NCBI GenBank assembly: GCA_020137815.1
Contig: CM035360.1
Location: 6,583,059-6,647,058, forward strand
Length of the DNA stretch: 64,000 nt
Reading direction: 5' to 3'
Source of the DNA: Hormiphora californensis
Lineage: Eukaryota; Ctenophora; Tentaculata; Cydippida; Pleurobrachiidae
The position numbers and the translations under genes were made by a program. Below the pieces are notes generated by a model. That model saw only the letters and a program-made list of their open reading frames with translations. It was not told the origin of the DNA and did not search any database. Below are positions 25,421-62,068 of this stretch, piece after piece (within the stretch, counting starts at the first letter, position 1; the number at the start of each line of letters is the position of its first letter).

Positions 25421-26933
25421 ATTTGACCGAATATGGTATAATGCGACTTCCTCACTGGCCGGCCGTTCACCTCCTGTGCAAGACGAAAAGTTCAAATTCT
25501 CAAGATAAAGCACGCGCGTGGGGAGAAATGAGTGCGCGTCATTGCACGGCGGACGAGAAAACAACCCTTCGCGGATTCCGTACAATCTTGCCGTCAAAGC
25601 GTAAAATGTACCCTTCAGCTATACCCTAAACTATAACAGGAGATACAACGGTACAAATGATGCTTACACAGTGACAGTACAACTACAAGACATGAGTGAT
25701 CTGAAAGTGAAAGGGTGGAGGAACTTTGCCTGCCCGTAGGCGCGCGAACATGGGGGGCGCGACGTGCCCAAGGAGGAACTGGACATGGAATTGGACGGTC
25801 GCGGTCCAGTGACTGGAACAGTCGAGTCTCAGTCAAGACTGTGAACTAGGTGAGTGTTACGTCTGTACATTACAACTACAGTCTGCAAGTGAAACCCTAA
25901 AACAAGTACACAGTACATACAGCCAGTAAAACTACACAGACGCCACCTGACAACAAGATGAGACGAACCTTTAACGTCAGGGGAAGATCAATGATCTGCT
26001 GCGGGTCTTTTAGTAGAAGTAACTCTGTCAATTGCATACCTAGCACTAGAACAGATGTTAAATTGGGAACTAAAACACAAACTAAAAAACAACAACAATT
26101 AACTATGTAATGAATCTTGGTCACCAAAGTCACTTTGAAAGTGAGACGAACTAATGTGAGTGAGACATTCTCAGTCTGTATAATGGGGGTGTCTAATCAT
26201 TAGGTGCATCTAAAGAAATACAATACGTCTCACTGCTAATTAGGTGTGTCAATTGAACCCAATCAATTGAACCCAATCATGATACACCCACACTCAATTT
26301 GTGAGAGTGGAGCTAGGAGAGATCAGGGGGACGCGCACAAGACTGCGCCAAAACAGCTGTACTTTTTACATTTGGGGATACACGGCGTGCCCCACATAAA
26401 GTGACCAGGCTGGGAGAGAGGAACAGTCAGGCAGTTGCATGAGGTGCACCTTGCTCGACCCTCTTTGAACAAAACAAGGAGCACCCTGAAATCTGCCGAG
26501 CTGACTGCTGAGGGGTGATCGGCCAAATTCACATTCTTCTACCAAATTCGGCACGAATGAATGTGAACAGTGAAAATAGGCTTGGTAGTAAATAATATCA
26601 TATTCATCTTCTCTGAGTTCATAATTGAAATTTCTGACTATCAAAAGTTGAAAACCTTTATGGGACATAAATCAGTTCATTGCAATTCAACTTTCTAGAT
26701 CTCACTTATAATTCTAAAATGTTAATTTGTTTTATAAATTTCCCTCTAATTAGGAACAGTTGGTCGAGTTTTACAGATCTGCAAAAAAGGTGGCAAAGAT
26801 GAGACGGTATGGATCAAATTGTGACAGGTCATTTGAGACAGGACAAACAGAATAGTTAACTAAATAAACACGTACCAACTTACATACAAAAAAAACTAGT
26901 GCAATAATTCTTGTGAAAAAGAAACAAAAGAAG
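25421..26933. other. Intergenic, NF-YA upstream region
   Basis: No coding exon was found. There is a GC-rich block at 25733-25775 resembling (as reverse complement) 10697-10745, and a repeat core CCTTGCTCGACCCT near 26449-26462 that also occurs near 3451-3464. The CCAATCAATTGAACC segment at about 26258-26277 is locally duplicated. Confidence 0.5.
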
Positions 26934-27004
26934 TGCGTCGGCCGGGAATCGAACCCGGGCCTCCCGCGTGGCAGGCGAGAATTGTACCACTCAACCACCG
27001 ACGC
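26934..27004 (-). tRNA. tRNA-Gly (GCC)
   Basis: The minus strand reads GCGTCGGTGGTTGAGTGGTA at the 5' end: acceptor stem GCGTCGG pairing with CCGACGC, D arm, anticodon loop CTGCCAC with anticodon GCC, and T arm CGGGTTCGATTCCCG. Length 71 nt with an A discriminator. A and B boxes are intact, and a short T-run follows on the minus strand at about 26924-26928. Confidence 0.97.
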
Positions 27005-27147
27005 TCATGTACAGCCTGCAATTGCGGCAAATATATTCAATTTTACCCTGCGGTAAACCTTGTTTGCTCACTTGTCCTACTTGCATAACAAGGCATGATA
27101 TGCTGCATTTGTGGGATATGTAGCCTTAAAATGCTTTTAGGACATCA

Positions 27148-27218
27148 GCGTCGGTGGTTGAGTGGTACAATTCTCGCCTGCCACGCGGGAGGCCCGGGTT
27201 CGATTCCCGGCCGACGCA
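27148..27218 (+). tRNA. tRNA-Gly (GCC), divergent identical copy
   Basis: Same 71-nt sequence as the minus-strand copy at 26934-27004, oriented the other way, with 143 bp between the two 5' ends. All cloverleaf stems pair. A Pol III terminator of seven T follows (about 27222-27228). The 3' flank CTTCTTT is shared with the other copy, so the duplication included the terminator side. Confidence 0.97.
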
Positions 27219-27228
27219 CTTCTTTTTT

Positions 27229-27557
27229 TCAAAACGGGATTGTAAAACACAGATTTTGTAGCAGATAAAACAACTGTAAACTCTTAGACACACACAATAC
27301 AGAGGTGTAAAACGGGGGAATAAATTACATACACACGAGTCAGAACCATTTTCTCTAAAACTGGGGCTTCATATATCGAACATTTGGACAATCTTGGAAA
27401 AATATTAAACTGAACCCATTCACTCTCTCCAATTTCAACCCTTTTTCCAAAAAGTATCATAAAGCCAGTCTCAACATCTCTCTTTTCTCATTTTCGGGTC
27501 GCATTCATTCAAGTCATAAATCGCCACTCTCTCACTCTCACAATATCTCACAGTTTA
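27229..27557. other. Between tRNA and RS gene, no gene seen
   Basis: AT-rich, no coding character. The 3' untranslated region of the RS-domain gene should be here, but no canonical minus-strand AATAAA was identified. Confidence 0.5.
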
Positions 27558-30500
27558 TCATTCGGCGACAAACATGTCTCTTTTCCATTTATTGTCATTA
27601 ATCCCTGACCTATCCATCGTTTGGGAGTCCATTCTCTCATTCCTGTTGCTCCGATTGTTAGTCCACAGACCTCCACCAATTCTGGATCGGGCTGAGTTAA
27701 ATGAAGTGTTTCGATCACCATCCCTCCTTCCACCTCCACCTCCCCAGTTATTTGAATTGTCTCGAGTTGATGAGTTCCAGTTCCTGTTGTTGTTGTCGCG
27801 AGATGAAGCACCCCAGTTTGAGTTATCTCTCCCTCCCCAGGGTTTACTATCCCGTGCTGATCCCCAGTTGTCCTGTCTTCTTCTCCCACCGCCGCTACTT
27901 TTTATGGTATAGCTGTCGTTACTGGGTGCGTAGGCTCTGTCGTCGTGCTGAAATGGGGGTGTGGGTTTAGAGAATATAACGGAGGGAGTTGACAGCTTAG
28001 AGAATTTACAAACAAAATCAATGGTAAATGAAAGTTTGGAACATGACTTCCGGAAACATAAAAAACGCGAGATAAAGAAACTTACCCCGGATCCCTGATT
28101 AGAAGTTTGGAATGGATCCCACCCAACTCTCTCCCTCAGACTTCTCTCTTCTCGAGGGGGTGATCTGCGCCTGGGTCTCTTCTCATTTGGTGAGGGTCCC
28201 AGTCCTTCCTTGGTCCTGAAATGGGAAGATATTACACAAAGGTGTAAAACCGGGGGGGGGGGGGGGGGGGGCTCAACACTCATGACTCTAACTGTATAAA
28301 ATTCCCAAATTTCTCTAGGTACCACCCTTGTCTAATTCAATTAACATTTAGGCGTTACATCTAACTGTTAAGATGATGTAGGTACCCCAAATTCAATCAA
28401 ATTATGATCCAAATTCCAAATGTTAGTGAGTAAATACAATATTATGTACAGTATATTAGGTCATGTGAACAATATTTTGACCATATATGGTCAAAGAATG
28501 GGTCACATGATCATCACGTGATTGCAGTGAACACTGAACAACCAATCAGAGTTATCCCGTGCCTACACTCTGCAATCAATAGCCGATCAGAGGCCAGAAC
28601 GGGTGCCTCACTAGGTCCAGAACCAATAACGGCAGAACAAACGTATCACGTGAACCACATATTAACCATATATGGTCATAACATGGGTTAATGATCATCA
28701 CATGACTGCAGTCAACAGCCCATCAGAGGCCAGAACGGGTGCCTCACTTGGTTCTGAATCACGTGACCAGTCATAATATACCAGTAACCTAAACAATAAT
28801 TATTGATTATGTATTCATAATGCGGTGTTTCCCTGCCACAAATGGGTGTAAAGTTGATGACTAAGCTTCAAAACTGGATTTCCGGGTGAATTTTGCACTG
28901 AAAGCAAATTTTTTGGCTGATACGATGTTAAAATTGATGTAAATTTACGAATTTTTTACTGTAGATCATCTAAAAGGGTACCCAGTTAATTAGATTATCG
29001 ACAGTTAGGCGCAAGCGCCTAACTGTCGGAGCCCTCCGGGGTACCACTCCTCTAAGAGTCATGAGTGTCATACAGTTAGGTGTTGAGCCCCCCCCCCCCC
29101 CGGTAAAACAACAAACACAAGTACACGACTTGTTCTTAGAATTAGCTCGTTTTGTAACATAACCTTGGTGGAGCACTGAACAAAGAACAGGTACCCTTAC
29201 CAACCCTTCTTCACTATTACAAATTTACACAATATACCCTAACCCTAAACATACATGATATACATAATGCAACACGTCACACACAATGCAAACACGTCAC
29301 ACAACTTTACACATAACCTAACCCTACGCACACATGATTCACCAACCCCCCCCCCCCCCGATTCACCCAGTAGAACTTACTCTTTCTCAACTGAATCACG
29401 TCGTTTCCTGCTTCTGTCTGAATCTTCCTTGTTACCCACAAACGAGGCAATACTGTTCCTGTTGGAGAGGATGGATTTTTGAAAAAAACAATGGACACAG
29501 CAATTACAATCAATAGGAGCTAAACGATAAAATAATTATTTCGGAGAAAGCAGGATATATATCAACTCACCATTTAGGATAGGATATGAGAGTTGTTTCG
29601 GTAATATTTTGTTTTCCATTCTCCAGATCCAACGTCACAGTCACATCATCTTTATCAATTATAGGGAACAGTGTCTTCTTATTCTCACTCTCAGACTCCT
29701 TCGCTCATTTTTTCCTCTTTCCCTGTTCGTTCAGGTTCGTTTTATCTGGAGATGAGCCTTGCTTTCGTCGTGAGGAGGGAGAAGTTTTAGTCCGCCTTTC
29801 TGGTGATCGTTTTCTGCCGTCAGATTTCCTCCCAGATGTTCTCCTCCTCCTATCAGGTGATCTTTTTTCTTGTGATCTTTTCCTTTCTTGGGACCTCTTT
29901 CTCTCAAGGGATTTCTTTTTCTCAGGTGACCGCTTTCTCTCAGGTGATTTCTTTTTCTCAGCAGGGGGCGATCGTTTGCTGTTGGATGGTGACTTTTTCC
30001 TCTCCTGTGATCCCTTCCTCTTTTCTTCAGGTGACTTCCTCCGCTCCGTAGATCTGTTTCGAGGCTTCTTATCAGCCATTATCAGCTTTCTTATCAGATT
30101 GTTTCCTTCGTTCGTCACGTGGTTTTGTATCTTCTAATTTCCTCCTCTCTCTACCCTTATCAGACTGTTTCTCAGACTGTTTCTCAGACGGCTTCTCCTG
30201 CGCTTTCTTAGGGGGAGCTTTTTTAGGACTTGGAGAGGATGAGGAATCACTGGAGTCAGAGGATGAAGCAGAGGAAGATTCCTTCCGTTTCTTTTCAGGG
30301 GCCCGCTTCTTCGCAGGTGATTCCTTCTCAGCAACTGGTTTTGCTGGGGATCTACTCTTTTTTCTTGGGGGTGAAGGGTCGGGTTTCCTCTTTTTCTCCC
30401 TCTTTGGCGATACCTTTTGCTGATCTTTAGAAGAGGAGGACGATTTCTATCAGAATCCTTTCTCGTTTTCTTCTCGGAAGGGCGACTGCGTCGTTCAGGA

Positions 30501-30670
30501 CTCTTTTTCTTGTGCCGAGGGGACGGTGAACGCCGCTTTTTTGGTGGTGATGGAATGTTTTTCTTCGATCGAGTTGGTTTTCTTTCCTGGGACGAATCTG
30601 AACTTGAAGAGGAACCACTGCTTGATCCTGAGCTCTCAGAGCTGGAACTAGGACTCCTCTTTCTAGCCAT
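27558..30670 (-). CDS. RS-domain (arginine/serine-rich) nuclear protein, putative splicing factor
   Basis: Four exons with compatible phases: 29571-30670, 29381-29458, 28086-28215, 27558-27947. The start is MARKRSPSSSSESSG at 30670. Exon 1 is dominated by Ser-Pro/Arg-Lys repeats (KKRRSPSPRHKKKSPERR, KKSPERKRSPEKKKS) typical of splicing-related RS proteins. The last exon is Asn/Gly/Trp/Arg-rich (RDNSNNWGGGGGRRDG) and ends with an acidic-basic motif NDNKWKRDMFVAE. No RRM or other globular domain was seen, so I do not assign a family. The exon 1 reading frame is broken: coding character switches frame near 30430 and returns near 30090, and an in-frame TGA at 29705-29707 lies between coding-like LNEQGKRKK and AKESESENKKTLFPIIDKDD. 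These are likely sequencing errors or a decayed allele. It is divergent from CAND1. Confidence 0.7.
28240..29110. repeat. Inverted-repeat element in RS-gene intron with poly-G termini
   Basis: TAAAACCGGGG, a G run, then CTCAACACTCATGACTCT (from about 28240) recurs inverted at the right end (AGAGTCATGAGTGT at about 29056-29069, then TGTTGAG, poly-C, GGTAAAAC). GGTACC boxes sit inside both ends. The interior contains the tandem repeat at 28460-28766. This looks like a foldback element of roughly 860 bp; terminal match is imperfect. Confidence 0.55.
28460..28766. repeat. Two direct repeats of about 185 bp with CArG boxes and E-boxes
   Basis: Each copy has CCATATATGG (28481, 28666), a perfect CC(A/T)6GG CArG consensus, then ATGATCATCAC, ACTGCAGT-like sequence, and CAGAGGCCAGAACGGGTGCC (about 28589 and 28728). 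TCACGTGA occurs at 28514, 28646 and 28759. It lies inside the RS-gene intron. Confidence 0.7.
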
Positions 30671-31785
30671 GTCACTGAACAGGGTATCAGTTAGCCGTTA
30701 AGTAATATTGGTATAACAAATGCATAATTTACAATCTATCGGCGATTAGTTAAATCACATTATAAATCTTTAAAATAAGCTTAGAATTTAAATATTAAGC
30801 TTTAAAGGCCATCAAAGTACCTAAAACTGACTCCCTGGACTAGGTTATTTTCCGTTTTAGGCTTTTACTGGGCGTTTAGGGAAAGAGGGCATTAATTTTG
30901 CAATGAAAAACAACAGTTTTCCTGATCTAATTACCAGAAAAGCGACGAAACTAGGCCAAAAAGCACGATTTTCACTTTGAAAATCGAGCGCGAATTTTTT
31001 AAACTTGACTTGAAATTTTCAAAACTCTGCGCGTCGTATTGCAACGTAAAAATAATATTATTCGCGCGTTACACGTACGTACGTCGTACTTAAATTAGCC
31101 AAAAACCTTAAAAGCTTTTTAAGAAAATTTTCAATACAAAATTTTTCTCACAAACTTAAGGCCTTAAGTTTGTGAGAAAAATTTTGTATTGAAAATTTTC
31201 TTAAAAAGCTTTTTCGTTTGTTAAAAATCGCCGCACAGTGCCCATGGGTCTGTAGCATATGCCAACTTCTCGGGTTCCTCTCCTACACAGGTCATGCCAT
31301 TCAAAAAAATTAGGGTGTGGCCCGTGGGCGATGTGCGGTAAGTTTTAATTCTGTCACGGCTCACGCCAACCTTCGAGGAAGCGATGAAATCTTACTCCTT
31401 CTAACAGCAGATTGTAGAATTTGGTCTGAGCCATTAAAATGACAGTAAGGAGTTAGCCTTAAAGTATGTATTTGTTATCAGAGAACCGTGCTAGGAGCAG
31501 GCAGTCTACTGCAGTCCCTTTCAAATTAAGGAAAACGAGTTGTCTGTATACAAACTGTGTCAGTGCGGGATATAAACTGTTACTATTATTATTATTATTA
31601 TTATTATTTATCAAGAAAAGGGGCAGGGTGAAGCTAAAAATCTTTGCCAATCGGTAACCAATAGTCAGTTACTACGAACGGCTGTTCCAGCAAATTTAGA
31701 AGAGGATTTTGACTTGAGTAGTTAGAAAATTAATCATTTATCCGTACTTTCTAACCACCCATCTGTTGTAGAGTAGGGTTGAGCC
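30671..31785. other. Divergent promoter region between RS gene and CAND1
   Basis: About 1.1 kb separates two start codons on opposite strands, so both promoters must lie here. No TATA box is obvious next to either start. The region includes ACGTACGTACGT (31073-31084) and the perfect 104-bp palindrome described separately. Confidence 0.6.
31110..31213. repeat. Perfect 104-bp palindrome without spacer
   Basis: Left arm 31110-31161 and right arm 31162-31213 are exact reverse complements, with the axis at CTTAAGG|CCTTAAG. The arms are AT-rich (AAAGCTTTTTAAG, TTTTCAATACAAAATT). Perfect spacer-less palindromes of this length are unusual and often unstable in cloning. Confidence 0.95.
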
Positions 31786-56850
<25,065 letters not shown>

Positions 56851-57743
56851 CACAGACAATCTCACATTTTACCTTTGGTTGTATCAAAGACTATTTATGT
56901 TTGAAGTTTAGATAATTCCTTTTTGACTAAGTTAATTTGTCTTTTTATATTTGTTTTGCACATGAAATGACATTGACTATGTCACCCAGCTCATCACTCA
57001 GTAGCGACATTGGTTGATTTTCAAGTACTACTAGCCACTCGTATCATGGACTGAGTATGTATGGACTGACTACTGAGAGCTTGACACGGTGCTTTGAGGT
57101 CTTGACAAACGAATTTACGGCGGGCGCGATTATTTAATAACTCCACTGCATCTTTGCGCGCCTTGAATTTTGAAAATACGAATCATGCGCGCGTGCTCTC
57201 ATAAAATTTAAAAAAAGCGAGATCTCATTTTCGTTTTAAAAATTTAAGATTTCTCAAAGTTCCTCCGAAAAAGTAAATCAATGTCCTAGGGCCTCTTCTG
57301 GTATCTTAGAATATTTATAGAATCACACCTGATACTGCAGCTGATCCATTTCATTAAGCAGGCCTAATCCCCGATCAGAACGGGTCTGGGGCGCTATCAG
57401 CCAAGACCGCGGCGCACAGTGATCCATGAGCCAAGTTCAATTCACTAAGCATTATATGATTTCAGGATGTCCGATTCGTCATTCGATGTCCTCCACATAA
57501 AACTAGTCGTCACATAAACATTATATTCCCCTCCTTTTTAGTGGCATGGGTCCACAGAACTCCAAAACCGGTTTAGACTTGATATGAGAACTGGTAATCC
57601 ACAATAACATAGTTAGAAATTAATATCGCCTGGATCATCAAATCCTTTTCGACCTTTATCTTTATCTCTACCGGTCCGCTATGTTCTCTGTCATGCCTAG
57701 CCTCTTACTTTCACTATTTCTCTAGTCCTCTCTCCCTGTCTCA

Positions 57744-57753
57744 CTTTTCTCTC

Positions 57754-57806
<53 letters not shown>
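57744..57806. repeat. (CT)n microsatellite
   Basis: About 60 bp of CT dinucleotide repeat in the CAND1 downstream spacer. Confidence 0.95.
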
Positions 57807-57807
<1 letters not shown>

Positions 57808-59042
57808 AGTGACATTTCTATAAGTAAACACCACCGGCATGTTATTTTTCCGGGAGCAGCATATTTCGCCCTAAACCACGGTGTACACGTGAGCGACCTC
57901 AGCTCGGCTTTTCGGTCTTTGATATATATATTGAATTATAAATGAGTCGCGATTTAAATCGACGGCCGAGGCGTCATTGTATTTCTTACTAATTTTACTC
58001 CCTCCCTTTCCTCTTACATACCTATCCCATTTTCCCTAGGCTTAGAAATTTATTATCTCTGTCTCTGAGGTGGCCTGATCCATTTTATGTGACACGGATC
58101 CAGGGTCTATGCAATATTCATGGATCTTTTGAATTATTTCCACTTCATAATACTCCTGGCTCCTCCAAATAGAGAGGCGGGGTAGTTGTGAGCAATTATA
58201 CATCAGAAGAGACAGGAGGCCGGGCTGTGTTTGTTCACACTTAATAAATTTGAGGTTGGAAATGTCTTATTAGCTTGCCATTAGCACGGCAAAAAATCCC
58301 AAGTATTTTCATTTCTCACATGTCAACGTTGATAAAATTATCGGGAGCATTTAGCAAGACCATTCATGTCTTTATTAGGTCATGCTTTTGCACCGTTGCG
58401 TGATCTGATTCCGATCAATCGCCAATCGGTGTTATTTTCTCGCTCCCATTGGCTTTGTTCTAATACAGAGCTTGCAACTTATTCTTCGGTACTACTGTCT
58501 CAGAGCTCAACTAGTTGCACGCTCTGTTCCCTTTTTCGCCTAATTATTTATCAAAATAGGCATACATATGCATGATGCAGATTACTGCATTTCGCAAGGA
58601 TTACGAACCGTGCTAACGCTATCAGCTATTGTCCTTTGTTGTTTCTCAACAAATCGTTCTGTATATTCATTTTTCACATACCATACCGGTTTGAGTGGTA
58701 GTACCACTGGTAGAGATCAACAGAGCTGTGTTGTTTTAGGCTCCCCTCCCCGGTTCTTTCTCATTATTCTAGAAGGTAAAAAGGATCCTCTTTTGCTCTC
58801 CTATGCCTTCTCACTCTCTCAGTCTCCTACTTTCTCACTCTCTTACTCTGCAGGTTTTCTTGCACAACATATTGCAGCTTGGATCATACAGTGTGTTGTT
58901 GTGTGTTGACAGATACGTACAGGACGCTGCAGCAGTAGCAGTGTACTACTACTACTACTGCTACGTCAACTTGGTAAAGCTTCATATGAGATGTGTGTCC
59001 TGTGATTTTCTAATGCTTCCATCCTGGCTGAATATTAGTACT

Positions 59043-59131
59043 ACTAACAGAATATATGAGGCCAGCAGCGTGTAACTTATACTAACAGTATAAGTTATAA
59101 TACGCTGCTGGCCTCATATATATTCTGTTAT
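59043..59131. repeat. Long hairpin, about 37-bp stem with 5-nt loop
   Basis: AACAGAATATATGAGGCCAG ... TAACTTATAC, then loop TAACA, then GTATAAGTTA ... CTGGCCTCATATATATTCTG. Two small bulges interrupt an otherwise complete stem. It could be a tiny MITE or a miRNA-precursor-like hairpin; no TA duplication was confirmed. Confidence 0.75.
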
Positions 59132-59454
59132 TCTAATTTCTGATATATCACGAGTGTGTTATAGGAAGTGTGATTATAGTGATCTACTCAGAGAATTAGT
59201 GTTGTTATGCATGACATAATCCACTGAAAAAAAAAAGTCCATTTTCTTATCGTTATCATCAACACGGGTCATTTCTCTATTAGCAAATCGTAGTTTGTTT
59301 TCAAAAAATATTGCACTCAGCCGAAATATATAGTTTCCGCAATATTTTACTGCTATTTTCTATTTCTACTACCATTTATAATTTCCCCTTATAACCACTG
59401 TCCACCCGGAAATAAAAGAAACTTTTAAATATCCGGAATAGACGTCTGCACGAA

Positions 59455-59617
59455 TAATGGTAATATAATAAGGGAGACTGTCTCCCGATGTTTTGTCTTC
59501 TATGACTACCCAGTTGTATACGTGATATAGCTGTCAGAGCAATGGTAATATAATAAGGGAGACTGTCTCCCGATGTTTTGTCTTCTATGACTACCCAGTT
59601 GTATACGTGATATAGCA
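59455..59617. repeat. Tandem duplication of about 86 bp
   Basis: The unit starts AATGGTAATATAATAAGGGA and ends TACGTGATATAG. It is repeated twice, nearly identically, separated by CTGTCAGAGC. Confidence 0.9.
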
Positions 59618-59829
59618 ATGGCCTGACAGTGATATAGCCTGGCTGGTACGTTCACCCACCTCCCGGTAAAATGGTAATGGCACGGAAACGCACTGGGGTG
59701 TCCCACTGTCTTTTTATATCCGCATTATATAATGACGTGTTACATGTGACATTGAGGTGACTGGTAACTATATTGGAAACACATCCCTCTCTCACACACT
59801 GCTGTATAACACGCCACCTGTCTATGTAA

Positions 59830-60177
59830 TTATGTGATGCCATTTCTGGAAATGTGCAGTTTATATTCGTCTCTTTTCCTCTCTCTTACCTCACCATTAG
59901 GCTTTCTCTTTCTCTCTTCGTGCAGACGTCTATTTTTGTACTTTTTGCATAAGTCATCTATTTCTGCACAGTGTATATACTCTTCCCTACACTGCGTGTG
60001 GTACATGCCCTCTCTTATTTTCCTGCAGCTTCCGCCGCATTGGTCTATAATGCACCGAATCACGAATGGTCGTGCGGTGACAGAGTCACATTTACAGTTG
60101 CAAGCAGAATGTCTCCCTCCTACTATTCGCTGTGTCCTGCATTCTGTACCGAGTGAGTTGTCTGCATTTTGAAACAC
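59830..60177 (-). CDS. Cysteine-rich open frame, uncertain
   Basis: A 115-residue minus-strand frame starting MFQNADNSLGTECRTQR with eleven cysteines, including HSACNCKCD, CIIDQCGGSC and CREEYIHC, and a basic C-terminal half. It has no signal peptide at this start, so if real it would be an exon of a larger gene. The plus strand of the same segment is Leu/Ser-rich and less protein-like. No family recognised. It may be chance. Confidence 0.25.
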   Translation of the reverse strand: MFQNADNSLGTECRTQRIVGGRHSACNCKCDSVTARPFVIRCIIDQCGGSCRKIREGMYHTQCREEYIHCAEIDDLCKKYKNRRLHEERKRKPNGEVRERKRDEYKLHISRNGIT

Positions 60178-60476
60178 AGTACACGATATTATAAATATAT
60201 AATGCTGGTTTTGTTAATATCACCCCCATCACGACTGCTGTCAGTCAATGTTCATTCGTGATCTATCGTATATATCTCTCTGCCTGTTCTCTCCCTCCCG
60301 ATATATCTCTCTACCTGGTGTGTCTCTCTGTACAACCTCCCGATATCTCTCTGATCTGCATCTCTCTGAGTAGGACTGTGCTTAGCCCTGCCTTATGCAT
60401 GAACAACTGTTGCATGATTGCTTGGTTATTACACTGCTCAGACTAGCTCTCCCTCTCTACATATAATGTAGGCTCC

Positions 60477-60610
<134 letters not shown>

Positions 60611-62068
60611 CTCTCTCTACATAGGCTCCTCCTTCTCCCTTTCTCTCCCAGCTCCCTGGTCTCTGCTTCTCTGCAGAAGTGAGCAGTAGTAGTAGTATAT
60701 GGATATGTGTTTGTATAGGCAGTTGCTGGGATAACTAGTTTCTTGTCTACTATCATAACCATGTAGTTTCGTAAATCGTATCAGTAAGAAGTTGACATTT
60801 TTTGTCTGGGGTTTTCCCAGCAATACCTTTGCAAGATTCCCAAACTTCCCCTCTCCCACCACTCACCAGCGTTTAAATTTCCCTGCCTTGAGCCTTCATA
60901 TATCAGTGACCATGTCATAAGAAGCCACTTATATTTTAAAAGCACTTACCATCTCTCTCATTGTGCTGGTAAAAGCGAATTAATTAGCTGTCTGTTAAAC
61001 AGGGTGGGATCAACACATGGTGTGTATAATGCTTTAGATTAATCAAACCCACACACACAATGCAATCTGACTATTATTATACACTCTACAGAGAGAGAGA
61101 ACACTACAGCTTCTTCGTCTGTGGAGAGGTGTGGTCTGGATTCGCATATATCTGTTATATAACACAGTCAGAGGTGTTCTTTGCGTGAGGGGGAGGTTTG
61201 ACGTAATTTAGCTTGTCGTTTTTAAAAACTTTTTTATCTCCATGTTTTCTAGTGAATATTTTCTCATCGTCATCGCGTGGTTACTCAAATCAACTCATCG
61301 TGCGTCGTGTCCTAACATATTTCGTTATCTTTCCTTGTGAATTTCTCTCTCAACTCACCAGTCCCTGATAATGATGTTTCCGATGTTGCTCAGCTGCTGC
61401 ACCCGGTAGATTTACTACATTATTTATTCACCATTATTACCCCCCACTCTCTCTATTTAATGGTGGGTGGTGGTGCAGTGGTGGCTGATTGTGTTACCAC
61501 CACGCACTGTATTTGTAGGTATTGCATCATGGGGCCACCCTGTTATAGGAGAGAATAGAGGGTGGGTGATGGGAGAACACAGCAGGGTGGAGGACAATAC
61601 AACAGGGTGGCCCCCTCCATTAGCTCTGCCCCATTATCTGTGCAGTATTGTTAGGGTCAGCTAACCAATCCCCCAGCAAGATCGAGTGAGTCCCCTTTTT
61701 CTGGATCTCTCTCTCTAAAATGCTACCTACCTGTACTCATTGTAGGGGGACTGAACTGAGAGTTCAGATGTATTCGGAGTGAACAATGCTAACACCACAC
61801 GTCATACTCACATGTGATTAACTGGTCGACATCCGGTGGTGCTGGGGGACAATGAGAGTTTGTTTATTTTAGATGGTCTAACTGTACTTGGCTTTAGGCC
61901 AATAAACCTATTGTTGTCCCATTGTTTCCGTTACAGACAGCAGCTCATAGTGAGCTCTACTAAAAACACATACTAATTCACTTTAATATTTTGTAGCGTT
62001 TTAGCTCAGTATATCCCTTCTGCTGCTTCACACGACCTGGACTGGACGTTATATAGCTGGTATATAAT

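Noticed and set aside
29230-29320. Telomere-like CCCTAACCCTAA
   Set aside because: Only two short units; too little for an interstitial telomere.
59376-59843. Minus-strand frames with VYNWVVIEDKTSGDSL
   Set aside because: They arise from the tandem 86-bp duplication; the two copies are read in different frames and there are no splice-consistent neighbours.
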